Assembly: GCF_000829695.1 (NCBI RefSeq)
Contig: NZ_BBNN01000021.1
Coordinates: forward strand, 156,008 to 220,007
Direction: 5' to 3'
DNA: 64,000 nucleotides
Origin: Streptomyces sp. NBRC 110035
GTDB lineage: Bacteria; Actinomycetota; Actinomycetes; Streptomycetales; Streptomycetaceae
Part shown: in pieces, positions 56,235-64,000 of the stretch
How positions within the stretch are numbered: position 1 is the stretch's first letter
Layout: every line of letters begins with the position of its first letter
The notes under the pieces: generated by a model
What the model saw: the letters and a program-made list of their open reading frames with translations, nothing else
Databases searched by the model: none
Told to the model about the DNA's origin: nothing
Made by a program: the position numbers and the translations under genes

Positions 56235-57638
56235 ATGAGCCGTTGGACGAAATCCCTCGCCGATGCCCGTCCGTCCGCGTACTGGCTGGACGACCCCGGC
56301 CGGCCGGAACCCCGGCCCGCCCTCACCGGCGCCGAGAGCTGCGACCTGCTGGTGGTGGGCGGCGGATACAGCGGACTGTGGACGGCACTGATCGCCAAGG
56401 AGCGTGACCCGGGGCGGGACGTCGTCCTGGTGGAGGGGCGCGAGGTGGGCTGGGCGGCCTCGGGCCGCAACGGCGGGTTCTGCGCCGCCTCCCTCACCCA
56501 CGGTCTGTCCAACGGCCTGACCCGCTGGCCGGACGAGATCCACGAACTGGAGCGGCTGGGCGCCCGCAACCTCGACGCCATCGAGGAGACGGTCGCCCGC
56601 CACGCCATCGACTGCGACTTCGAACGCACCGGCGAGCTCGACGTCGCCACCGCGCCCTACCAGGCACACGAACTGCGCGACCGGTACCGGGAGATCGACC
56701 GCCGGGGACTCGCGGAGGGGATGGAGTTCCTGGACACGGACGAGGTCCGCGCCCAGGTCGACTCGCCCACCTTCCTGGCCGGCCTCTGGGACCGCAGGGG
56801 CGTGGCCATGCTCCACCCGGCGAAACTCGCCTGGGGGCTCAAGCGGGCCTGCCTCGGCCTCGGCGTCCGCGTGTACGAGCACACCCCCGCCCTCACCCTG
56901 CGCTCCTACGGTGCCGGACTGGCCGTGCGCACCCCCTACGGGCAGATCCGCGCCCGCACCGCCGCCCTCGGCACCAACGTCTTCCCCAGCCTGGTCAGAC
57001 GGGCCCGCGCCTACACCGTCCCGGTCTACGACTACGCCCTGATGACCGAGCCGCTCACCGACGCCCAGCTGGCGTCCGTCGGCTGGCGCAACCGGCAGGG
57101 ACTCGGCGACAGCGCCAACCGGTTCCACTACTTCCGCCTGACCGCCGACCACCGCGTCCTGTGGGGCGGCTACGACGCGGTCTACCCGTACGGAGGGCGG
57201 GTGCGCGCCGAGTACGACGACCGGCCGGAGACCTACGCGAAGCTCGCCGAGCACTTCTTCACCTGCTTCCCGCAGCTGGAGGGCGTCCGCTTCACCCACG
57301 CCTGGGGCGGCGCGATCGACACCTGCTCCCGCTTCTCGGCGTTCTACGGCACCGCCCACCGGGGCAGGGCCGCCTACGCGGCCGGCTTCACGGGGCTCGG
57401 CGTCGGCGCCACCCGCTTCGGCGCCGAGGTGATGCTGGACCTGCTGGCCGGGGAGCGCACCGAGCGTACGGAGCTGGAGATGGTGCGCAGGAAGCCGCTG
57501 CCGTTCCCGCCCGAGCCCTTCGCCTGGACCGGCATCGCACTCACCAAGTGGTCGCTGGCGCACGCCGACACCCACGACGGGCACCGGAACCTGTGGCTGC
57601 GGACGATGGACAGGCTGGGGCTGGGCTTCGACAGCTGA
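56235..57638 (+). CDS. puuB: FAD-dependent gamma-glutamylputrescine oxidase-like
   Basis: 467 aa DAO-family flavoprotein. The FAD motif LLVVGGGYSGLWTALIAKE lies near residue 37, ASGRNGGFC covers the isoalloxazine-binding part, and GFTGLGVGATRFGAEVMLDL the C-terminal FAD motif. Homologous to PuuB, which oxidises gamma-glutamylputrescine to the aldehyde used by PuuC. Twelve bases after potC; last gene of the operon. The glutamate-putrescine ligase (PuuA/GlnA3-like) is not in the window. Confidence 0.9.
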   Translation: MSRWTKSLADARPSAYWLDDPGRPEPRPALTGAESCDLLVVGGGYSGLWTALIAKERDPGRDVVLVEGREVGWAASGRNGGFCAASLTHGLSNGLTRWPDEIHELERLGARNLDAIEETVARHAIDCDFERTGELDVATAPYQAHELRDRYREIDRRGLAEGMEFLDTDEVRAQVDSPTFLAGLWDRRGVAMLHPAKLAWGLKRACLGLGVRVYEHTPALTLRSYGAGLAVRTPYGQIRARTAALGTNVFPSLVRRARAYTVPVYDYALMTEPLTDAQLASVGWRNRQGLGDSANRFHYFRLTADHRVLWGGYDAVYPYGGRVRAEYDDRPETYAKLAEHFFTCFPQLEGVRFTHAWGGAIDTCSRFSAFYGTAHRGRAAYAAGFTGLGVGATRFGAEVMLDLLAGERTERTELEMVRRKPLPFPPEPFAWTGIALTKWSLAHADTHDGHRNLWLRTMDRLGLGFDS

Positions 57639-57708
57639 GAGCGATTCCCGGCGGCGGGATCCCGGGCCCCGGCGGCCGTGGCCGATTTTCGGCAGCGGTG
57701 ACCGGATT

Positions 57709-57721
57709 TCACTCGATGTGA
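57709..57721. promoter_or_regulatory. TCAC-n5-GTGA dyad before the prim-pol-like gene
   Basis: TCAC (57709-57712) and GTGA (57718-57721) form a small dyad with an extra GTGA at 57698. A possible regulatory site in the 190-base puuB downstream region. Confidence 0.25.
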
Positions 57722-57831
57722 TCCGTTTCACTTCAAGGGGTGCCGGAACCCGCGTAATGCCCGGCAGGAAGCCTCCTCTCCTCCTCGTGACGCGTTTTCC
57801 CGCGTCCACGACAGAGAGGCAGGCGTGTGTG

Positions 57832-58278
57832 ATGACAGGGACGAAGTCGGCGGTCGAATGGCTCTCCTCCGTCGCGCCCGATCCCGGGACGTGCCGCCGG
57901 GAGTGGGAGCGCAGCCCGCACGGGGTGGCGCTGCTGCCGGCCGGCACGGCGTGGGACGTGCTGATCCTGCCGGGCGGGCTCGGCCGCCCCACGCTCGACG
58001 TGCTCACCCGCGTCCTCGACCGGCCCGGCCCGGTGCTGGTCGACTCCGCCGACACGCGGATGGGTTTCCTCGTGCCGCCGGGCACCGCGGCCCGCTGGGT
58101 CGGCACCGGTATCCGTACGGCGGGGGCCGGCACCTGGATCGTGGTGCCGTATCCGGGCCGACCGTCGGCCGGCGGGACCCGCTGGCTGTTCCCGCCGGAC
58201 GGCTCGGGCACGCTCACCGATCCGGCCCTGCTCGAACTGGCCATGCACGAGGCGGTGGCGGGGCTTGCCGGGTGGTAG
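57832..58278 (+). CDS. Small prim-pol-like domain protein, function unknown
   Basis: 148 aa soluble protein. Its middle (LPAGTAWDVLILPGGLGRPT; VLVDSADTRMGFLVPPGTAA; GTWIVVPYPGR) runs parallel to MLPVGRAFDVIEVAEPAG, VAATPDSRAQFFVAPGAAAA and GTHITAPSS of the primase-like protein at 2673-3338, with similar spacing. It thus appears to be a degenerate prim-pol-like fold. No catalytic motif is obvious. ATG 57832 chosen, with GAGAGG 12 bases upstream; a GTG one codon earlier is equal. Confidence 0.7.
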   Translation: MTGTKSAVEWLSSVAPDPGTCRREWERSPHGVALLPAGTAWDVLILPGGLGRPTLDVLTRVLDRPGPVLVDSADTRMGFLVPPGTAARWVGTGIRTAGAGTWIVVPYPGRPSAGGTRWLFPPDGSGTLTDPALLELAMHEAVAGLAGW

Positions 58279-58522
58279 GGGGTGTGGCGGGCAGGGTCGA
58301 TCGGTGGCGGAGGTTCTGGCGGTCTGGTTGGCGCGGACCGTCCGAGGGTGCTCCAGCCCTCGCACTTGTCCCCCGTCGTCCCCCGTGGCCGGGAGCAGTC
58401 GTGGATCACCCCAGGGTGCGTGCCCGCGAGGACGCCCGCGGGCAGGGCCTGCGGAGCGCCCCATGGAGTGTGCGGCGGCCCGGATCCGACCGGTTCGGGG
58501 AGGTCCGGCGGACCTGCGACGG

Positions 58523-59296
58523 CTACTTTGGCCGGCCGGCCGGCTTCCGTCCGGTCGACTGCCGTCCGGTGGCTGCCTGAGCGTTGCTCCGGCCGGCCGG
58601 CAGCCACAGGCAGATCAGCAGGACCGCCCCCAGGCACCAGCCGGCGGCCACGTCCAACGGCCAGTGGCAGCCCCTGCGCACCAGCCCGTAGGAGGCGCCG
58701 GCGACCAGGGCGGCGCAGAGCAGCAGGAGAGCGCGGCGGGCCGCCCGCGAGCGCAGCAGCGGGAGCAGGAGCAGGGCCGTCGCACCGTACGCCACGACGG
58801 CGGTGGCGGTGTGGCCGGACGGGTAGTAGCCGACCGCCGGGGGCACGGCCGGGGTGCCGGGGCGGTCGGTCCATTCCTTCAGGGGCACGACGAGCACCGG
58901 CACCAGGGCCATCGCCGTCGCTCCGGCGGCGGGCGGCAGCCACCAGCGGTCCCGGCCCACGGCACGCCCCCGCCACGCGACGTACACCAGGGCGGCCGCG
59001 AGGAGGGGCAGGGCCACCTCGATGTTGCCGAGGTCGGAGAGCACCTCGGAAGCCGTGTCCGGCTCGACGAGTACCCTGCTCAGTCGTTCGTCCAGGTCCA
59101 CCAGAGGGCCGTCGGCGACGACCTGCCAGGTGATCAGGGCGAAGAGGAGGACGGGAGGTCCGAGCAGCAGCATGGTGCACAGCGTCGCACGCACGGGCTC
59201 GCGGCCGTTCGCGGCGGCAGTGCGGGGCAGGGCACGCCGAAGGGCCAGCGCAGGGGGGGAGAGCACTGGCCCTTCGGGAAACGGCCTGTCGCGCAT
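58523..59296 (-). CDS. PAP2-family membrane phosphatase
   Basis: 257 aa, about six helices. The three phosphatase motifs are present: KEWTDRP near residue 140, YPSGHTATA near 158 and LVRRGCHWPLDV near 206. Probably dephosphorylates undecaprenyl pyrophosphate or phosphatidate on the outer membrane face. ATG 59296 lacks a good ribosome-binding site; the start could lie further in. The C-terminal tail is Arg/Gly/Gln-rich. Convergent with the small gene upstream. Confidence 0.87.
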   Translation of the reverse strand: MRDRPFPEGPVLSPPALALRRALPRTAAANGREPVRATLCTMLLLGPPVLLFALITWQVVADGPLVDLDERLSRVLVEPDTASEVLSDLGNIEVALPLLAAALVYVAWRGRAVGRDRWWLPPAAGATAMALVPVLVVPLKEWTDRPGTPAVPPAVGYYPSGHTATAVVAYGATALLLLPLLRSRAARRALLLLCAALVAGASYGLVRRGCHWPLDVAAGWCLGAVLLICLWLPAGRSNAQAATGRQSTGRKPAGRPK

Positions 59297-59325
59297 GACG
59301 CGTGGACAGCCGTCCGGACCGGAAC

Positions 59326-59358
59326 GCCGCGCGCCCCGGGGGGTTTGGGGCGCGCGGC
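59326..59358 (-). terminator. Terminator downstream of gabT
   Basis: 12-bp perfect stem (59326-59337 with 59347-59358). An outer GGACAGCC/GGCTGTCC pair (59304-59311 and 59356-59363) can form an alternative structure. No gene is called between it and gabT (59359-59650). Confidence 0.65.
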
Positions 59359-59650
59359 TGTCCGATCGTGAGGAGACCCGGAACCCGGGAGCTCCGGTTG
59401 TGTGCGCGAGGGCACGACCAGGTCGAAGCCGGGGAGGCCTCGGCCTGTACCGCTCACGGTCACCTGTGAGCGGGTGTCTCTCTTGTCCCGGTAGAACCTA
59501 CGGCAGGGGGTGGGCCCGCGACAGGGCCAACCGGCTCCTGTCATCCATCCCGCACACGTTCTTCACACGCTCTGCCGCTCACCTCCCGGCGGCGGATGCC
59601 GGAGCGGCTCACCCGCTTCGTCGGCGGCTCAGATGTGCACCCGTGCCTGC

Positions 59651-60985
59651 TCAGACGCGTGCGAACGCCTGCTCGAGGATGTCCAGGCCCTCGTTCAGCA
59701 GGTCCTCGCCGATGACCAGCGGCGGCAGGAAGCGCAACACGTTGCCGTAGGTGCCACAGGTCAGGACCAGCAGCCCCTCCCGCTGGCAGGCCTTGGCCAG
59801 CGCGGTCGTCGCTTCCGCGTCCGGCTCCTTGGTCGTGCGGTCCTTGACGAGCTCGACGGCCATCATGGCGCCGCGGCCGCGGACGTCACCGATGACGTCG
59901 AACTTCTCGGCCATCGCGGTCAGCCGGGTCCTCATGACCGCCTCGATCGCCTTGGCCCTCCCGTTGAGGTCCAGCTCCTTCATCGTCTCGATGGCGCCGA
60001 GCGCGCCCGCGCAGGCCACCGGGTTGCCGCCGTAGGTGCCGCCGAGACCGCCGGAGTGGGCCGCGTCCATGATCTCGGCGCGTCCGGTCACGGCGGAGAG
60101 CGGGAGCCCGCCGGCGATGCCCTTGGCGGTGGTGATCAGGTCCGGGACGATGCCCTCGTCCTCGCAGGCGAACCACTGGCCGGTGCGGCAGAAGCCGGAC
60201 TGGATCTCGTCGGCGACGAACACGATGCCGTTGTCCGAGGCGAACGTGCTGATCGCGGGCAGGAAGCCCTTCGCCGGCTCGATGAAGCCGCCCTCGCCGA
60301 GTACCGGCTCGATGACGATCGCGGCCACGTTCTCGGCGCCGACCTGCTTGGAGATCTGGTCGACGGCCTGGGCGGCGGCCTCGGGGCCGGCGTGGTCGGA
60401 GCCGGTCGGCCAGCGGTAGCCGTAGGCGACGGGGACGCGGTACACCTCGGGTGCGAACGGTCCGAAGCCGTGCTTGTAGGGCATGTTCTTCGCGGTGAGC
60501 GCCATGGTGAGGTTGGTGCGACCGTGGTAGCCGTGGTCGAACACCACGACCGCCTGCCGCTTGGTGTGGGCCCGCGCGATCTTGACGGCGTTCTCGACGG
60601 CCTCGGCGCCGCTGTTGAAGAGGGCGGACTTCTTGGCGTGGTCGCCCGGGGTCAGTTCGGCGAGCGCCTCGGCCACGGCCACGTACCCCTCGTACGGCGT
60701 GACCATGAAACAGGTGTGAGTGAAGTCGGCGAGCTGGGCGGTGGCACGGCGTACGACGGCCTCGGCGGAGGCGCCGACCGAGGTCACCGCGATGCCCGAG
60801 CCGAAGTCGATCAGCCGGTTGCCGTCGACGTCCTCGATGATCCCGCCGTCCGCACGCGCGGCGAACACGGGCAGCACGGAGCCCACGCCCTGTGCGACCG
60901 CGGCGGTACGGCGGGCCTGCAGCTCCTGTGACTTCGGGCCCGGGATGGCGGTGACGACGCGGCGCTCCTGCGGAAGTGCGGTCAT
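59651..60985 (-). CDS. gabT: 4-aminobutyrate aminotransferase
   Basis: 444-residue PLP enzyme converting GABA and 2-oxoglutarate to succinate semialdehyde and glutamate. VFVADEIQSGFCRTG and LITTAKGIAGGLPLSA (Schiff-base lysine) are typical GabT signatures, as is FDHGYHGRTNLTMALT. ATG 60985 has AGGAG six bases upstream. It completes the polyamine-to-GABA route begun by puuB and puuC. Distinct from the aminotransferase at 41892. Confidence 0.94.
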   Translation of the reverse strand: MTALPQERRVVTAIPGPKSQELQARRTAAVAQGVGSVLPVFAARADGGIIEDVDGNRLIDFGSGIAVTSVGASAEAVVRRATAQLADFTHTCFMVTPYEGYVAVAEALAELTPGDHAKKSALFNSGAEAVENAVKIARAHTKRQAVVVFDHGYHGRTNLTMALTAKNMPYKHGFGPFAPEVYRVPVAYGYRWPTGSDHAGPEAAAQAVDQISKQVGAENVAAIVIEPVLGEGGFIEPAKGFLPAISTFASDNGIVFVADEIQSGFCRTGQWFACEDEGIVPDLITTAKGIAGGLPLSAVTGRAEIMDAAHSGGLGGTYGGNPVACAGALGAIETMKELDLNGRAKAIEAVMRTRLTAMAEKFDVIGDVRGRGAMMAVELVKDRTTKEPDAEATTALAKACQREGLLVLTCGTYGNVLRFLPPLVIGEDLLNEGLDILEQAFARV

Positions 60986-61170
60986 GAGGGGCTCCTGGGG
61001 GGTGAAACGGACACGTGCCTTCTTTTCTCGCAGGCTAGGGCGAGGAAGGGAGGCTGGGCATGCTCCATGTGGGCGTTGTCCGGGGGGCCGGGTTGTCCGG
61101 TGTGGACATAGCGGGGGACGGAGGGCGGCAGAGGGGCGACGGACGTGACGGCGGCCCGGGGCCCGGCGGG

Positions 61171-61225
61171 CCTGCGCCGCGCGGCGCAGGCCGGGGAACC
61201 GCCGCGCGGCGCAGGCCGGGGAACC
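61171..61225. repeat. 25-base tandem duplication and palindrome upstream of gabT
   Basis: Exact copies at 61176-61200 and 61201-61225; CCTGCGCCGCGCGGCGCAGG at 61171-61190 is a perfect palindrome overlapping the first. They lie in the 391-base gap 60986-61376, between divergent genes; no gene is called there. TAGATT (61326-61331) may be the -10 for the downstream gene. Confidence 0.8.
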
Positions 61226-61376
61226 GCGCGGGATCCGGGGCTCACCCTGCACCGTCCGCACCGCACGAAGCGCCCGCGTGGCCCGCCCCGGCCGGGTGAA
61301 CGGTGAACTCGCCCTGCGGGGGCGTTAGATTGACTCGCTGACGGTGAACGGCGCGGCGGCTCAGGGGGCAAGGGCG

Positions 61377-63515
61377 ATGGACAGCGACGGGACGCAGGAC
61401 GCGCGGGGTACGCACGCGAACCCGGTGCCGCGTCCTGCCGGGCCACCGGAGGTGCCTCCGGTGCCACCGAGGCCGGCCAGGGCACCGGGCATGCCGCCCC
61501 TGCCGGACGGGTCGGCGTTCCTGACCTGGCTGCGCACCCCCCGCCCCGAGGCGCTGCCCGGCGTGTGGCGGTTCGGGCACCGGCCCCGGCCGATGGAGGA
61601 ACCGGTACAGATCGCGACCCGGGAACTGCTCAGCGGAGCACTCATCGCCCTGCTCGTGGGGTGGCTGGTCTGGTCACTGCTGGCGAACGGCTATCTGGGC
61701 GGCTGGTGGCTTCTTCCCCTGGAGCTGTTCACTCCGGATGCGTGGCGGACCAGCGACGACCAGATCGTCAACCTCGTCGTCTGGGACGGCTACACCCTGC
61801 TCGTCGTGTTCGCGATCATGATCGGGGTGGGGAGGCTGGGCCGTTGGGGTGAGGTCTGGCGCCGTTTCGTGGCACCCCGGCTGCGACGCCCCGAGCCGAA
61901 GGAACCGCAGCCGGCCCTCGAGGACGACCCCGCCGGCTGGCCCGCGCTGCGTGCCGCCGGCGCCGCCGACGCGGCGGACCGGCTCGCCGCCGACGCGCGC
62001 GCCGGGCTGATGCGGGACGTCGACCACGCCCGGATCACCCGCGCCTGGCAGGGCGTACGCAGCGGCCGGCACTCCCTCGCCACCTTCACCGGCGCCGTGC
62101 TCGGCCACGGTGCCGCCGCCTGCCCGCACCCCTCCGGCGCCCGCGACCTGCCCGCCCGGCAGGCCCGGCACGACCTGGTCACCGGTCAGGTACGGCTCGG
62201 CACCACCGCCGACGACGCCCGCAACCCGTACGCCTACCGGGGCACCGGACTCGCCCTCGGCCCCGAACTGCTGGGCACCTCCCTGGTCGCGGTCGGACCG
62301 GCCGGCTCCGGCAAGACCAGTGCCGTCGTCCGGCCGCTCGCCGAGTCGCTGTGCCTGCACGCGCTCGCCGGACGTGCCGCCGTGGTCGTCGTCGGTGCCG
62401 CCGGAGTGGCAGCCGGACCGGCCGACGCGTACGACGTCGTGGTACGGATCGGCAACCCCGACTCCGTGTACGACCTCGACCTGTACGGCGGGACCACCGA
62501 TCCCGACGAGGCCGCCGCGGTCCTCGCCGAGGCGCTGGTCGGAGACCTGGCCGACCCGCACCCCGGCAACGACAGCCGGCGTGCCACCACCGTCCTGGCC
62601 CAACTGCTCGGCCCCTTCCACGCGGTGCACGGCCGCTTCCCCTCCGTCCCCGAGCTGCGCGGTCTGCTCGACGGCTCGCCCGGCCCGCTGGCCGAGCTGC
62701 GCCAGGCCCTGACGGAGACGGGGCAGCAGTCGCTGCTGCGCGAACTCGACGCCCGGGAACGGCAGATGGCGCATCCCGGCGACGTCGGCGGAAGCCTCGC
62801 CGACCGGGTGGCGCTGCTCGACCGGCCGGCCTTCGCGACGTTCTTCAAGAGCCGGGGCTTCGACACCTCAGGGCAGTCCCGGCCGTTCACCCTCAAGGCG
62901 CTGGACCATCCCGTACGGGTCCGCGTCGACCTGCCCGCGCGGGGCCACGCCGACGCCTCGCGGGTCCTGGCACGGCTGGTCCTGGCCCAGTTCACGGCAA
63001 GCGTGACGGAGCGCGAGGACCGGTCCCTGTTCGCCTGCCTGGTACTGGACGACGCGACCGGCGTCATCACCCCCGAGGCCGTGCGCGGCATCCAGCGGCT
63101 GCGGTCGGCGAACGCCGGAGCCGTGCTCACCCTGCGCACCCTGGACGACGTGGCGCGGCCGCTGCGCGGCCCTCTGCTCGGGACCGTCGGATGCAGGATG
63201 GCGCTGGCCGGGCTCACCCCGTGGGACGGGCAGGACTTCGCCGAGGTCTGGGGCAAGGAGTGGACCGAGGCACGGGACGTCACCGACCGGCAGATCATCG
63301 CGGAGAGCCCGGCGGGCAAGGCCTGGCACGCGGTGCGCCGCGCCATCACCGGCAAGGCGCCCACCGCGCGCGCGGTCACCGTACGGCAGGTCGAGCGGGA
63401 GCGGTGGTCCGCGTCGGAACTCGCGCACGCGATGCCGGCCGGGCACGCGGTGCTGTCCCTGACCGACGTCCGGGGCGAGCACGCGCCGCCGCTGCTGGTC
63501 GACCTGCGGAGCTGA
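61377..63515 (+). CDS. Membrane-anchored VirD4/TraD-like P-loop ATPase
   Basis: 712 aa. A proline-rich start, two hydrophobic segments (residues about 82-105 and 135-155), then a cytosolic ATPase: Walker A GPAGSGKTSAVVRPL near 300 and Walker B CLVLDDATGV near 560. Layout and the GxGKT with a long membrane-proximal region resemble conjugative coupling proteins (VirD4/TraD/TraG). No relaxase or Tra genes lie nearby, so a chromosomal role is likely and unknown. ATG 61377 has AAGGG upstream; GTG at 61344 is alternative. Confidence 0.75.
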   Translation: MDSDGTQDARGTHANPVPRPAGPPEVPPVPPRPARAPGMPPLPDGSAFLTWLRTPRPEALPGVWRFGHRPRPMEEPVQIATRELLSGALIALLVGWLVWSLLANGYLGGWWLLPLELFTPDAWRTSDDQIVNLVVWDGYTLLVVFAIMIGVGRLGRWGEVWRRFVAPRLRRPEPKEPQPALEDDPAGWPALRAAGAADAADRLAADARAGLMRDVDHARITRAWQGVRSGRHSLATFTGAVLGHGAAACPHPSGARDLPARQARHDLVTGQVRLGTTADDARNPYAYRGTGLALGPELLGTSLVAVGPAGSGKTSAVVRPLAESLCLHALAGRAAVVVVGAAGVAAGPADAYDVVVRIGNPDSVYDLDLYGGTTDPDEAAAVLAEALVGDLADPHPGNDSRRATTVLAQLLGPFHAVHGRFPSVPELRGLLDGSPGPLAELRQALTETGQQSLLRELDARERQMAHPGDVGGSLADRVALLDRPAFATFFKSRGFDTSGQSRPFTLKALDHPVRVRVDLPARGHADASRVLARLVLAQFTASVTEREDRSLFACLVLDDATGVITPEAVRGIQRLRSANAGAVLTLRTLDDVARPLRGPLLGTVGCRMALAGLTPWDGQDFAEVWGKEWTEARDVTDRQIIAESPAGKAWHAVRRAITGKAPTARAVTVRQVERERWSASELAHAMPAGHAVLSLTDVRGEHAPPLLVDLRS

Positions 63516-63667
63516 GGAGCGCGTCGGGGCGGCGCACGTGTGGTGACGCGGTGTGCATACGGTGAGGCAGAATCGGCAGGGGTCGTTCATACGTAACGGC
63601 CAAAACGTCAGACCGCTCACCGACCCGGACACCGACCGACCGTCCCCGCCGTCGACCTGAAGGCGCC

Positions 63668-64000
63668 ATGCCCCTGACGCTCGCTTCGCTCGCCCACCAC
63701 TCCGCGCTCAAGCTGACCGTGCGCGCGGGCGGGGACGGCCTCGACGTACCGGTCCGCTGGGCGCACGCCAGTGAGCTGGCCGACCCCGTGCCGTACATGG
63801 AGGGCGGCGAACTGCTGCTCATCACCGCGCTCAAGCTGGACGCGGAGGACGCGGAGGCGATGCGCCGCTATGTGAGGCGGCTGGTGGACGCGGGGGTCGT
63901 CGGCCTCGGGTTCGCCGTCGGAGTCCACTACGAGGACATCCCCGAGGCGCTGGTCGACGCCGCGCGTCAGGAGGGTCTGCCGCTCCTCGAGGTGCCGCGC
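63668..64000 (+). CDS. PucR family regulator, 3' end beyond window
   Basis: First 111 residues of a PucR-like regulator. The N-terminal purine-catabolism regulator domain is clear: LTLASLAHHSALKLTVRAGG, RWAHASELADPVPYMEGGEL and LVDAGVVGLGFAVGVH. The C-terminal helix-turn-helix must lie beyond base 64000. ATG 63668 has GAAGG upstream. The position next to the polyamine genes suggests a role in nitrogen or purine/amine catabolism. Confidence 0.9.
   Translation, partial: MPLTLASLAHHSALKLTVRAGGDGLDVPVRWAHASELADPVPYMEGGELLLITALKLDAEDAEAMRRYVRRLVDAGVVGLGFAVGVHYEDIPEALVDAARQEGLPLLEVPR

Noticed and set aside
54501..59180. A 1559-codon open frame on the minus strand
   Set aside because: It is antisense to potB, potC, puuB and other genes. 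Long empty frames are normal opposite GC-rich coding DNA, and the translation is low-complexity.

Overview
The window is a very GC-rich (roughly 70-75% by eye) stretch of actinobacterial chromosome. Codon third positions are almost all G or C, GTG starts are common, and whiG, nsdA and the sipWXYZ cluster are present, so it is almost certainly Streptomyces. From memory, the gene order follows the S. coelicolor core around SCO5578-SCO5677. That locus mapping is recall, not a search result. No tRNA, rRNA, transposase, phage gene or secondary-metabolite cluster was seen.

Layout. 1-5277: end of a glucose permease (glcP), ftsY, a primase-polymerase-like protein and the developmental regulator nsdA. 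5278-9943: the amtB-glnK-glnD nitrogen operon behind a GlnR-type box. 9961-10050: two repeats shaped like an orphan type I-E CRISPR unit. 10151-16835: ffh, a methyltransferase, a SprT-like protein and the translation operon rpsP-khpA-rimM-trmD-rplS. 16881-24691: four tandem type I signal peptidases, a Nudix hydrolase, a DUF2469 protein, yraN, a ComM-like ATPase and dprA. 25027-33705: whiG, a TetR regulator, an M23 peptidase, rpsB-tsf-pyrH-frr-cdsA and rlmN. 33759-37773: a TPP riboswitch and a thiamine ABC transporter. 37978-41654: an LAETG surface protein, a VOC protein and an unusual ABC pair. 41892-61000: amine and polyamine catabolism in two blocks (aminotransferase, Lrp regulator, aldehyde dehydrogenase; then puuC-potDABC-puuB and gabT). 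Between and around these are GDPD, a deaminase, a DUF4190 protein, NADAR and PAP2. 61377-64000: a membrane-anchored VirD4/TraD-like ATPase and the start of a PucR regulator.

How it works together. FtsY and Ffh are the two proteins of the SRP pathway, and the four Sip peptidases process exported precursors downstream of it. The rpsP and rpsB groups couple ribosome assembly, elongation, recycling and lipid synthesis. AmtB, GlnK and GlnD import ammonium and signal nitrogen status. The polyamine block imports polyamines with PotABCD and probably degrades them through PuuB, PuuC and GabT to succinate-level carbon and glutamate nitrogen; the glutamate-polyamine ligase of that route is not here.

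Items most worth a second look: the two-repeat CRISPR-like locus beside ffh; a probable decayed gene at 45535-45940; the ABC ATPase that has lost its signature and H-loop motifs; in-frame short tandem repeats in thiP and in an ABC permease; sipX reading 338 nt into sipY; and a consensus promoter with a hairpin leader before the LAETG gene.
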